Origin: Clavelina lepadiformis
Lineage: Eukaryota; Chordata; Ascidiacea; Aplousobranchia; Clavelinidae
Reading direction: 5' to 3'
Assembly: GCF_947623445.1 (NCBI RefSeq)
Contig: NC_135246.1
Location: 16,909,856-16,973,855, forward strand
Length of the DNA stretch: 64,000 nt
Made by a program: the position numbers and the translations under genes. Of the stretch, positions 38,007-61,885 are shown piece by piece. The first letter of the stretch is position 1. Each line of letters starts with the position of its first letter. A model generated the notes under the pieces. The model was not told the DNA's origin. It saw only the letters and a program-made list of their open reading frames with translations, and ran no database searches.

Positions 38007-39731
38007 TCAAATATGACTGGAAAGCACCGAACAATCATTTTCTTTAATTTCATCACTGCTGTGGATGCCAACTTCAACGATGGCATTATCCTCATGGTTC
38101 ATAATGTGTCGATTTAACTGCTCAACACAGTCAAATTTCTCCTCACACAATATGCAATTAACTTCTGCTGACCCTTGGATTCTAACAGAATGTTCTTGAA
38201 TATGAAGCAGAAATTCTTGCATCGAACCACAGGTTTTATCACATTGTCTGCAATGGTATGTTGTGCTGTCAGCGACACCATTAGCGTAGTTTCTTGCCAT
38301 GAACTTTTGGGGTTTCTTGTTTGTTGAAAGAGGAACATAATTCTGAACATCATCATGCGAAGTTGGTATCAATGTATCTTCTACTCTATTCTCTTTCATG
38401 TCTGGATTATTGTGGCAGTTGTACTGATGTCTCACTTTTCCTGAATAATGAACAAACTCAGTAGCGCAGAAATTACACTTGTAATAGCCTTCTGGGTGTT
38501 CAATTTGTAAATGCTGCTCCATTTCGGACTGCAATGGACTGGAGATGTCGCAAAATTTGCAGAAGTAGTTTTGGATTAGCATTTGATTTTCGGCATGAAT
38601 TGACAAATGTTCAGCAACATCTCGAGTTGTTCCACACATTTTCCAACAAACTGGACATGTTTCTCCCTCGCCTACATAACAATATAAAAACGGTACCGTA
38701 ATTTAATAACTGAATATGCATACAGCTAATTTAATTGCCAAAAATCTTTTAACCATTGAAGAATAAAAATAAATACCTGTAGGGTAGTCAGATGGCTCTT
38801 GAACAGAATATCCATTTGTAAAACACTGCCAATCCACATTACTACTTTCATCATTTATGCTCACATCTTGTTGATTATCATTTGGTTTGGGATTCTTCGG
38901 TTTACGACCACGATTATCAAATTTCCTTACCAACATCGACGCTTTCTTTTGATCGTTAGGATCAATCTCTTCTATACTTTCGATTTCCTGCAGAGTAACT
39001 CGTACAACTACTTTGCATGGATCTTCTGCAGCAGGAAAACATTCGTGATATTTCATGTCATTTGCTGCTACAAAGTTAGCAGCGCACATAATGCACACAT
39101 AAGGTTTTGTGATAGCATGCTTCTTCAGATGTCGATACAATCCCTCATCACTGTGTGATATATTTCCGCAATATGGACAGATCAAGTTTGATCTATGGAC
39201 AGCGTCAAAATGCTTCTTCAACTGAGCTTTAAAAGCAAATTCCATGTCACACATAGGGCATATTATTGTCTTTCTATCTTCCGAATGAAAACGAACTATG
39301 TGTCGGTGCAAGCTTGTTGTAGTGTTAAATCCAAGTCCACATGCGTAGCAGTAACATGCTTTTTCACCGGTATGCAATCGATAATGAACTTTCAGGTGAT
39401 CTTTTCGCGAAAACCTTCTCTCACAGACATCACATTGAAAGGGCTTAACTTTCATATGACTGTAGCTATGACGAAGAAGTTTGAACTTATTCCCAAAAGT
39501 TTTGCTACAAATGTTACAAGTGTGCTCGGTAGAAGGCACCGGCTGATTCGGGGATGATGGGGAAACTGATGACGCAGGTCGGGTCTTGAGTCGGGGTCTT
39601 CCTCTCCCCCTTGATGATGGCATGGCGACAAGGTACCTTGCTTTTTTATGAGACACCGCATGTCTGCTCAAGTGAGCCTTTTTATTGAAAGTTCTATTGC
39701 ATACTTTACAAATAAACCTTTTTTTATCCAT
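38007..39731 (-). CDS. C2H2 zinc-finger protein with AT-hook-like motifs (539 aa)
   Basis: Two exons: 38777-39731 and 38007-38671 (phase-1 intron, 1620 nt). Start MDKKRFICK is chosen because the finger array begins at once; an upstream in-frame ATG at 39992 would add about 87 hydrophobic, unlikely residues. About twelve C2H2 units: one at residues 7-29, then the basic stretch RGRGRPRLKTRP (AT-hook-like), six more in exon 1 (one with the TGEKA linker, the last degenerate), a second basic RGRKPKNPKP motif, and five fingers in exon 2 (from TCPVCWKM to VNCILCEEKFDCVEQLNRHI). Only one canonical TGEK linker occurs, so fingers are probably not one tandem DNA-reading block. Presumed nuclear DNA-binding regulator; the orthologue is not identified. 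Head-to-head with GTPBP4 across 2.66 kb. Confidence 0.85.
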
Positions 39732-40491
39732 TTTGGAAGGGACGATATTCTTTAAGCACTTAAATACAGAAACCTTAAAAGTGCAACCTTCAACGATAAA
39801 AAAATACGGATTGAGTACAATATTATATGGAGATTGCGTGTAGATTAAAGCGTTTGTCATTTTAAGGAAATAAAATCCAGTGTAACAACAATCAAAAACA
39901 TAAAAAAGTACTTTATGTACAATAAAAAATCCTAGCACAGTTAGCAAACTATCCAATCTGGTCGGTATATATCTTGATACAAGTTCATACATCCTTACTA
40001 TTTTATATATCGTGAAATCCAGTTAATAAGTATATATTGCACTTTGGAAGCATATTTTGTTTTGTTAGTGCACTAACCACAGTAGGCTAGAAAATTTGGC
40101 AAAACAGTGTTTATGTATCAGACGCATGCTTTTGCTTATTTGACTGAATAACATGAATTAACAACCAAGCTTGCCTTTTGACTTTATGTTGGGGCATGAC
40201 ATGAGTGAACGTGCGATAGCTGCACACGTTACACCACCACCAGACAAGAGCAGCATTTTAAATGAATGTATGTACTGATGGCCTGCATTACTGCAATCTG
40301 CGGTCTGATAGCAAAATTAAAAACGAATAAAGTTTTTTACACGAATTACAAAAGTTTGGTTTCAATGACTGATTAAATTAAAGCTTTAAAAGTTATCTTA
40401 AAAATGTATTCATGTGCATGGTTTGTAAATAGGCCTAAGGCTAAGAGTTTAAGTTCATTTTTGGTGAAACTAAGTCATGAAAGGTAAAAAT

Positions 40492-40661
40492 CAGTGGTGG
40501 GATCCAAATATTTTAACATCCGGTGCTCTCACTAGCAGCATGCCATATTGACCCGGGGCCGATATACACATAAGCCTATACATACGCTTGTTAACAACCT
40601 GTTCGCGGAAGTCATTAAAACCAAGAACCGGTTTGCACAAACCGGCTGAATCCCACCACTG
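40492..40661. mobile_element. miniature hAT element, 170 bp
   Basis: Ends CAGTGGTGGGATCC and TGAATCCCACCACTG are inverted repeats. Flanks GTAAAAAT (40484-40491) and GTAAAAGT (40662-40669) are an 8-bp target duplication with one difference. Confidence 0.8.
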
Positions 40662-41177
40662 GTAAAAGTATAGGTATGTACAAATGAAATACTTGTAGAT
40701 TAATTTGTAGTTATGAAATAACCGACTTATATACATGCATATGTTCAAATTGTCCACCGGTATTGCCTATGCAATCTCAAGTTGAAAATTGGCAATTTTT
40801 CAAATTAGCAGACTAATACAGTGATAACAGACTCTTTCCGAGTTATGGCAGCCATCTTGTTTCTAACGACAAGATTTTCTCAATCGCCTAGCTTACATAA
40901 CAACAGAAATTGTCAACCCACTTTGAATTCTTTTTAAAAATCAATTAATCATTTCATTTTTCGTCAACAGTGCAGTGGAGGTGAAAAATCAAGCCAGTTT
41001 TTAAATCAAATCTGTTGTTTCTAACACGAACCAAATTGCAAGAGTTCTGGATATCGGACTGTAACGATTTCGCTCAGGTGGGTACCGGTAGGTAGCAATC
41101 CTTGAGCAGTTAAGGGTAGCAAATGAATTTCTTTACAAGAAAAGCAAAATATACTGAAAATAGTTGTCTAGCGCAGA

Positions 41178-41253
41178 AGTGCACAACCGCGTGATGCATG
41201 TATACACTAGCCTACACCCTTGCAATCGAAATTGTGACGTCATTTGGTTGAAT
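41178..41253. repeat. short palindromic repeat element, copy 1
   Basis: AGTGCACAACCGC at the left and a CAATCGAAATTGTGACGTCA-type right half ending TGGTTG. Same family as 42857-42930, but with a diverged right end. Confidence 0.5.
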
Positions 41254-42388
41254 GGTTGCTAAAATTAGTGTTTAATTTTCAGCAATTTGAATCTTGCGCA
41301 CTGGTTTTGTGCTCAAAAAAACTTCAGCCAATTTTTGAAAGAAGTTAGTCACTTGTTGGCGCAACGTGACGTAAATTACGTTTTACGGCAATTGGATATA
41401 CTCTCAAAGAGTTTGAAAAGAGAAATGATTCTACATTTAAGATATGCGTTTTTTAAGAGTAAAGCCTTTTGCACTAAACATATTTCCAAATTCCGTTATC
41501 CACTACAAATGAAAATTTCAAAGATGCTTTCAACAGTCTCAAAAATAATATTTCAAGTGTTTGTAAACAATAATTGACATGAGTCATGAGGATATAACAT
41601 GTTTGTGTCTTTTGGGAAACGCATGAAATACTATTACCGGTACAGAAATTTCTAAATTACAATATTCTAAGTAGAAAAATAAAAAATTACAATTCTTAGT
41701 CAACAAATTAGCCAACGAGATAAACTTAAACAAGAATATAATAAATTGCATAATTTCAAACACACACTATACAAACCGCTGTTAGTTATTTTTGCTTAAT
41801 AAACACGCCTCTTTCTACTTGGTGTGCTGATTGCAACATTATGATAAAGCAAGCAACATTGATTTATTTTTTTTTGGATAATTCTGTTTTGATTGATGCC
41901 AATTTGGCCTATAATCTAAATTGAATTTCATAACGCCCAGTATATTTGCTATTTATTCACATTAATCTAGTTAACTATTTTTTTTTTGTTCAAAAATGTT
42001 GTGGTTCTTCCTCGTTGTTTGAAAATTTTTAGTTTGTAATTTTCATGTTATCAATTTTCTTGTTTCAAATTTTACTAATTTGGTGAAGTCTGCATAGAAA
42101 TTTTATAGCGCCCCGCTTATTCTGCTTAATTTTAAAAATATTTATCATATGGTTATAAACAAGCCAAAAAATATGAAAGCAAAACAAAACTGTACATATC
42201 TTAGTTTCCATTGACTTGCTAGCCAAAAACACCTTGCGTAAAATCAAAATTTTCGCTGACTTTTCTTTAAACTTCGCTTTTCTCTCATCCAATTTATTAC
42301 TGTATTTCACCGTGTCACATGTACACAGGACCAAATCCCCAAGAGTTCTACTGGCTAAACTTGTTAAAATTTGAAAAAGAATAAAGTT

Positions 42389-45300
42389 ATGTCTCTGTAC
42401 AACTTTAAGAAGATCACAGTTGTGCCAACATCAAAAGTAGGTTAATTAAATCACATAGTTTTGGTTTTAGTAAGTTATCAATGTGTCGTATTTACCTAAG
42501 CTTACTGAATAGGTTATTATCACCAATATAATACTGGCCGAACCACTATTACCAGATTTTACTGGAAAAATTTTGCATCCAAGGCTATTTTTCTAAGTTT
42601 CGTGTTAACTTAGCTTAAACATTCTCCTAACCGCCCATCTTTAGCATCACGCTGCGTGACCTACGTACGGTGAAATAGTTACTTCGTATAATATTTGTAT
42701 TTCATGTTTGAATGTATTGCCCATTGGTTATGTAAGGTTTTACCCCTGGTTATATTCCAGACTGCAGAGTTTGGCATAGGTACTTTGGTGCACTCAATTT
42801 TCAATTGTTTTAAATATTGATTAAGTCAAGCTGTGTAACATTAACATTTCGGGTCTAGTGCACAACCACAGGATGCCTTTGTATGCTAGACCACATCTAC
42901 TCCAATTGTGACGTCGTCTGGTTGTGCACTTTCATACTAAAACCGATATTTCTGTGTGGTCCTATGTTTGCGCTTCCATTGCGTCTGAACATTGTTTTGC
43001 TCCGCACTTCTCATTTTTGGTTGTTTGGTGCACCCAAGATCTTGCTAAAAATGACCATGTTCTGCAGTCCAGGTTATACTTACAGTGATATATTTTTTGT
43101 TTGCCACTTTTAACTGTTGTTAAGTTTTGCAGTGCACTTTTCATGCGGATATTGATGTAATTTTGTAGTTATTTGAATGATTATGTAGTTGACTTTCCAC
43201 AATTCTTTAGTTACTGATATTTCAATATTCCAGTATTTAAAACTATTTTTCAACTTTTATTAATTTTCTTAAATTACTGTTGGTGATAGCCGGATAGATG
43301 ATGGTTCTTGTTCGTTGACCGTTTTCTGCTAATATGAATAATATTTTTTGGAGAAATATAATAGTTTGTAAGTAAACCAGATTTTAAACCTAGCAACCTT
43401 GTCATACACTGGTCTTTTGCAGGAGTTCATTGACATCACATTATCGAAGACACAACGAAAAACACCTACCGTTGTTCATAAAAATTATCACATAAGCCGA
43501 ATTCGTTCATTTTACAATCGTAAAGTGAAGTTTACCCAACAAAACTATCATGACAGATTGTCCACCATACTTACAGAATTTCCTAAACTCGAGGTGACCA
43601 TGCTTTTACTGAAGACTAGCTTACTTATGTGATCTCTAAATGCTCAAACGTGTATACAATAGGGCTATTGCATGCTTTACATTTACCATTGTTTTATGGT
43701 TTATTGTATTTTTTTCAGGATGTTCACCCCTTTTATGCTGATTTGATGAATGTTTTATATGACAAAGACCATTACAAACTCGCTCTTGGTCAAATAAACA
43801 CTGCCAAGCATTTAATTGACAAGTTTGTACAAATTTTTTTGATTTGCAACTGTTTCAGTTTTGACACATTGCGTGGTTAAGTAGTGCAAGTCTAATAGTT
43901 TGAAGCCTCTCATTCGATGAGACAAGCACATTATAAGTGAGTTTGCCAGTATTCCGAAAACTTGTGAAAAGTAACTTTATGGATTTCAATGTAGTGTTGG
44001 TCGTGACTACACTCGTTTAATGAAATATGGAGATTCTCTCTATCGATGCAAAATGCTAAAGCGTGCTGCTCTCGGAAGGATGTGCACAATTATGAAACGT
44101 CAAAAACAAACTTTAGAATATTTAGAAGAAGTAAGTTTTAACCCTTAATATATAATTGTTATGATCATCATTTGTGTAACTAGTTTTGGTTGCCAATTCT
44201 GCTTTACCCTTAAAACAATAGCTAATTATAAAATCTTATTCTTATTTTAGGTGCGGCAGCATATGTCAAGGCTTCCTAGTATTGACCCAAACACCAGAAC
44301 ATTGCTTATAAGTGGTTTTCCCAACGTTGGAAAGTCAAGTTTTATAAACAAAGTAAGCTGGTAAAGACGATGTTCATCATCCATTAATTGTATTTTAACA
44401 TAACCGGTATGCATAAATGCCTTTCTAATGCCATACTATTTTATAGCTCACTCGTGCTGAAGTCGAAGTCCAACCATACGCCTTTACAACCAAGTCCCTC
44501 TTTGTTGGCCACATGGACTACAGATATCTTAGATGGCAGGTACAAATTTAACAATAAAACTTTTTTGTGTATGCACGATGACCCGACTGTACATGGACAT
44601 TACTAGTGGTTTTTAAAAGATATTTATCTTTTCATTTAGGTGATAAATGTTTTTTATTTTTATAAGTGGATTTGATCTGTAGAACAACAGCATGCTATAT
44701 ACATGAAATTATGGGTGTTGCTGTTTTTGTTAGGTAATAGACACCCCTGGAATATTGGACCATCCTTTGGAAGATCGAAATACAATTGAAATGCTTTCAA
44801 TAACTGCTTTAGCTCATTTACGTGCTGCCGTTGTTTATGTCATGGATGTATCCGAACAATGTGGTGAATCAATGGAATCCCAAATCAGTTTATTCAACAA
44901 CATAAAACCATTATTTCTGAATAAAGTATGTTGGCGTGTTATAATTATATTCATTCGTATTTCATATCTGTATTTTACATCTTTCTGGCATAGTCTAATT
45001 TTTTATCCTTACTTTCTTCAGCCTTTATTTATAATGGCTAATAAAACGGATATCGTGAGTAAGGAGGAACTTTCTGAAGAAAATCGTAAAATTTTTGAAA
45101 ACTTTGAAAATGAAGGAATTTCTGTCTTTTGGACAAGCACTGGTTGGTTGCAGACTTAAAAAATGTCTTTTCCACATAGATAAGAAATTTTCAAATGGTC
45201 ACTAAATCTTTCATATTTTTAAAGTCACAGGCGAAGGAATAATGGAACTGAGGCAAGCAGCTTGTGATAAGTTGCTTCTGGATCGAGTTGAGGCTAAAAT

Positions 45301-47181
45301 GCGTGGTAAAAAAGTTACCGGCGTTTTAAATCGGCTTCGGGTTGCTACCCCAATACAAAGAGATGAGAAGGTGAAATTTAACTCACATTAGTCAAAAGCT
45401 TGATCGTTTATGATGTTTATGTCTGAACACTATTATGGAACTACAGTGACACTTAAACATTTTTTAAGCAATCACTTAATTTCTCGAAATGCTGAACACT
45501 ATTTGGTTATGACTTAGGAGATAAGGTTAGGCTGTGTGTGGTAATTGCTAATGAAAACGTATTTTACTATTTTTTTTGTCATTGAAATTATAGGTTCGTC
45601 CACCATGCATTCCAGAAGCTGTTTTGAAAAAACGTGCTGCCATGGCAACAACTGCTAACGCATCCTTGTCTGATATTGGCTCCATGACCATGGAGACAGA
45701 TGAACGAAAAAAAACTGAGCGTGAACTTGAACTTGAGATGGATGATGAATATGTTCTGGATCTTCAGAGTAAGCTCTAATATATGTTATGATATAATAAT
45801 TGTATGAAACTTTCTGTAGTTAACAAACCGAATCACGTTTACTGTTAATTACCAAACTGCAAACATTTAATTACCAAATCACGTTTACAAAAGTGTAGTT
45901 AATAAAATTGATATGTTTAGAGTAACATTTAAAAGCTTGAAGTGAGAGATTAAGATGCTGCTCTTGCGCAAATTGCAATTCAATATTTTCAGAATGGTGG
46001 GATTTGAAGAATCCTGATGAAAAGCACGACACTCTTCCGGAAGTATGGGAAGGGCATAACATCTCGGATTATATTGATCCTGGAATATTCAAACGTTTGG
46101 AAGACCTTGAGAAGGAGGAAGGCTTACGTGAAGAAGCCGGATACTATGAGGATGAGGTAAAGTGATGTCATTTAGAGTTAAATAAGGTTTTAGTATGATG
46201 TAATAATCCGATGTTCTGTATTTTTAAGCGTGAATCAGATGATGAGGAAATGAAAGAAATTCGACAAATGGCTGCGAAGATCAGAGAAAAGAAAGCACTT
46301 CGGCTTCAAGAAAGTCATTTAAGGAGAAAAGTAATAGAATTTCTGGAACATGGTTGTGTTACATATAACACTGCATTTTTACATGCTTCATGTTTTATAA
46401 TAGTTTATTTGGCGCAGCGTGTAGCATACGAAAAATATTGAGGGTAGTGTTGTTATATGTCTGTGTTTTCTTTCTAACGTTATTGTCTGTATTTGTTCAG
46501 GTCAAAAAGCCAAAGCTGCCTGGTATTGTGGCAAATAAGAAGAAAACTCCCGGAGAAATGGTCGATAAACTTGGTGAATTGGGCATCGATTTATCGGAGC
46601 AAAGACAGGTAAATGATTTGCTTCCTTGTACACACTAATTTATATTTTATGGTTTTAACCAAATTTGTTTTCAAGCAGGCGCACTTCCGGTCACGTAGTA
46701 AGACGCGACAAATTCTCGGCAAGCGAAAGCGTTCAATGTCCATGGACGTAGGAGAATCTCGATCACGTGTGCGGAGTCAGTCGCGAAGCCGAAACGAGAG
46801 CGGAGTTCGCGATGTGGCTGTGAGTAGCATTAAGATTTCTCAGACATCTTGTAATTCCACTTCTGGTGATAGTGATAGGATAGTGTTGGTGTTGCACAAC
46901 TTTTCAATTTTAGCTGATGCTTGCGTGTTTTATCAGAATGTTGAACTCATAATTATTCTTTGTTGGCTTATTATTGTCCCCACATAAGCCAGCACTTCTC
47001 GGTTATGATTTAATTGTGTAATTTTTAGATGCAACAAAAGGCTCGAAAACTGGAGAAAATCTCGCAGCGAAAGATGATTCGTTTCGGCAAGGCGGGAGAA
47101 TCAGACCGTCATATTCCAACCGAACGGCCAAAACATTTGAATACAGGAAAGCGCGGAGTAGGGAAAACGCAGCGCCGCTAG
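42389..47181 (+). CDS. GTPBP4: nucleolar GTP-binding protein 1 / GTPBP4 (649 aa)
   Basis: OBG-like nucleolar GTPase needed for 60S ribosomal subunit maturation. Fifteen exons: 42389-42436, 43423-43593, 43719-43822, 43995-44130, 44251-44352, 44447-44539, 44734-44925, 45022-45142, 45231-45370, 45594-45768, 45993-46156, 46229-46330, 46501-46608, 46679-46819, 47029-47181; 1950 nt. Begins [17 protein letters not shown]-terminal helical NOG1 domain with [12 protein letters not shown] and [18 protein letters not shown]1 GFPNVGKSS at residues 175-183, G3 DTPG at 221-224, G4 NKTD at 289-292; then [11 protein letters not shown] and a basic C-terminus with [16 protein letters not shown] and SRSRNES. The GTPase core and C-terminus align with the human protein (634 aa). 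Exon 3 donor (GACAA|GTTTGT) and exon 8 donor (ACTG|GTTGGT) were fixed by phase and protein match. AATAAA at 47502-47507. Confidence 0.95.
42857..42930. repeat. short palindromic repeat element, copy 2 (74 bp)
   Basis: Perfect 12-bp inverted ends AGTGCACAACCA (42857-42868) and TGGTTGTGCACT (42919-42930). In intron 1 of GTPBP4. Shares its interior (GGATGC..., AATTGTGACGTC) with 41178-41253. No clear target duplication. Confidence 0.6.
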
Positions 47182-50100
47182 TCTTACGTTGTGTGGTGCA
47201 ATCGATTTTCAAACTTTCTGCTGCGTTTTGCTTCTCATTTTATGTTTTGTAACATATTCGTTTGAAGTACAATGCCAGCGGGGAAAAAGTTGTTACATTT
47301 GTCAATGTTTTAAGGCGAGGTAGCAAGGGTTGCCACTCATTTTTTCTTATGGTAGAGTAGGCAAAAACAATAGCTCCCTAGTTTTGGAAATAGGGACCCA
47401 ACCAACCCAGACGCGTAGGTGTGCTTCGTCTATTAAAATTCGACGTTGGCCACCTACGTCCATTGGGGCAGTGAAGTGAAGGCCCGAACAGTTTCTTGTA
47501 AAATAAAAGGTTTTTAATGAATATGAGTGTAACTACATTGAGATTTTGTATTACTTGCAAAGTTTTCGTCTTTACGGAGCAATTGTCGTTGGATTGTCAC
47601 CGGACATAAATCATCTTTTCCATCAAAAATCTTTCCCACAAATAGTAAGTATAAGAAAATTAACCTACACAGGAAGATTAAGTTGTTAAATTTTGAATAC
47701 CCGCAGGGCACATAGATAAAGTAGAGCAGAGTTCACAAACACAAAATAACCGTGACGTCAAGTCAGTTTTCGACCCACTAACGCCACAAAGTAAGCTGAC
47801 GACTCAGAAGTCTAAAAAACTCGTACTAAACATTTGGCATCGTCCTTATCTAGTGCTTGCCGGTTGTTACAATGAATATTTTTTCTACGGTATGGTTATC
47901 TAAACTAGCATATTGAGAATGGTTGTGATATCTTCGAAAACGTTGGACAAATAAAATGTTTTCTGCTGTTTTGGCTCTTGTTTTTGTTCCACGTATGTGT
48001 CGCAACTCGAAACACATTGCTCCTTGAGTTTGTTTTGCATTGGGTATCTGAATGGTACAACACCAAATGAAAGTGTGAACTTCAACATTTCGTAAATCAA
48101 AAACTTAAAACGACCTTCTCGGTAACACAAGCACATGACACTGGGGATTAATCAAATCGAATGCAAGAACACGAAAGGTCACACAAACGGAAGCGAACAC
48201 TAATGGCCTAAATCTAACTTTATCAATTATCATCATCAATCAGTCATTTTATTTTTCGTCAAAAGTGATCCAAAACATTTGAGGTGTGGGATGTTTATGT
48301 GGCACTGACCACTACATTTTAAAGGTTTAGAGCAGGGATGTCCAACCTTTTATTATGGTGGGCCGCATTGTCACTTGAAATAATTGAATGGGCCGCAAAA
48401 CCTATTAAATTTCAAGAAGAATGGGTACATGATATACATACTTTTGGGGTGAAAATGACTAGCGGGCCGCACAAAAATCTCAGGCGGGCCGCAGGTTGGA
48501 CATCCCTGGTTTAGAGGAATCTCTAAGCTATCTCTAATATTTCTTATTTTTTACACTTTATTTCGATATTTCTCGATGATTTCATCGATTGCTGTATCAG
48601 TGTATCATTTGACTTCATGTTCAAATTTGATAATCATGTGTGACAGATGTGTAACTTTTCACCTACGTTAATTTGAAATTGCTGATTCATACTGACCATG
48701 CAGTTAATAATACGAATACATTAACGCAACGTTTTTTTGGCTTGGCATAGGCCTATAACAGGTAATTGCTAAATGTGGGCAACGTGTTTCAGACATTTCT
48801 ATCTCGAGGATACTTATTGTTGTTCAGTGTGATAAAGCAAGTCAGAAGGGGAAAATTTTACAATTGCGCACCCATGCAACAACAACAGAAATGTTTCAGT
48901 TACAACGAAATGTAATTTAGACTTCACTTTCAGGCGTTGTCATGTTTACAACTTGCCATTTCGTTTCGCTTCATGTTTTATAGATTTTTAACTCATTATA
49001 TTATGCGTTTAGTGTCCATTCTACTTGATACCAGAAATGACTAACCCAATTATTTTTGAGCACGTTTTAAGCCTTTTCGGCTTGGTCACTTTTTCTCACT
49101 CATTGGGCCGTATTAATAACTCCTGGCTTGATTTTTCGTCCCCACTGTGTTTAGCGAGATGTTTTAGAATTTTGTTTTATTGGTATTGGCAAACTATTAC
49201 AGGTCTTTTTTATTAAATCAGAAAATTGATTTCTTGGGATTAACATAACTATTCTCAAGGCTATAGGCTACTTTTTAAGTGCAAGCTATGTTATGTGCTA
49301 ATAGCCTATATATACTGGAAATAGTGGCTTCTGCACAAGCAAGTCTCATCAATGTACATGTCAAACTTTTTATCTTCACGCCAGTTTATGATAAAGAAAC
49401 GAAATAAATTTACATTTTTGAATGCCAAGTTACGAAAGATAAACCTGGCCGTTTGGTACAAATTACATTATTATACTTGCAACGTACTTTTTAGGTATAT
49501 GTTATGCACACAAATCATTGATAATGAGCGTTTTATCTGTCTGTACTCACTATGTAAACACAATAGAAATGCGTGCGATGTCTGCAATTGGCTCTTGGCC
49601 TATACTGTAGTTTTTTAAAACCGGGCTATAGCTGAAAGCAATGTTTGTAAAAAGTGACTTAATAACTGTCCTTTGGTAACTATTGCTACGGCCATAAATC
49701 GAGTATGGAAATTATAGCTGTAATATCGCTAAACTTTTAAAGTAGATTACACTATACATCGATATAGTTACATTAGTTTGGAAAAATGTTTGTCAGAAAA
49801 TAAGTCCGATTATAATCGCCTACAATGAATATATATATAATTTATATTTACAGTTCAACTTGTCTTTAACATAAAACAAAAGTAAAATGGAAAACGCTTC
49901 ATTGGAAAAGATAATTTTTTTCTGGGAAATATCTAGTGATAGTATTCGAAAAGAATCAAAATTTTTGCAAAATTGAAACTTGATGTTTAGCAATTACTTG
50001 TGACATAAACCTGTTTTTCCAATGAACAATAATAAAAACAACTCGCGCGTTATTAGGAAAAGTAGGTAATTACTTAAGACTATGTGGCACCTAAATTACG

Positions 50101-50280
50101 TAATTAAATTTTGAGTTACGTTCAACACTGTAAACTATAGGAGACTACTACTTATCAACCAGTAACCTCTTTCTATGTTTCAAAGGTGGTCGGCAGTGTT
50201 TAACTGCAACCTTATTTGAGTAAGGAAAAAACTGAACCTGTTATTTGAAGAACAAGCCAAAGTCGGAATTTGTTCTCACC
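47182..50280. other. spacer between GTPBP4 and the ABCC gene
   Basis: GTPBP4 3' flank, a miniature hAT element (48333-48508) and AT-rich sequence. Open frames here carry no recognisable domain. Confidence 0.5.
48333..48508. mobile_element. miniature hAT element, 176 bp
   Basis: Inverted ends CAGGGATGTCCAACC and GGTTGGACATCCCTG with an exact 8-bp target duplication GTTTAGAG at 48325-48332 and 48509-48516. Same family as 57296-57532, with a shorter interior. Confidence 0.88.

Positions 50281-61885
<11,605 letters not shown>

Larger units (their letters stand above)
39732..42388. other. divergent intergenic region between zinc-finger gene and GTPBP4
   Basis: Holds a small hAT element (40492-40661), one copy of a short palindromic element (41178-41253) and a GGCAGCCATCTTG motif at about 40851-40863. 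That motif resembles a YY1 site (reverse complement CAAGATGGCTGCC), often found near animal transcription starts. No coding exon supported. Confidence 0.45.

Noticed and set aside
39732-39992. Upstream in-frame start of the zinc-finger protein
   Set aside because: Would add about 87 residues of hydrophobic, non-conserved sequence before the first finger; the ATG at 39731 directly precedes the finger array.
41287-41577. 96-codon frame upstream of GTPBP4
   Set aside because: No recognisable similarity and no link by splicing to the GTPBP4 first exon, whose MSLYNFKK start matches the family N-terminus.
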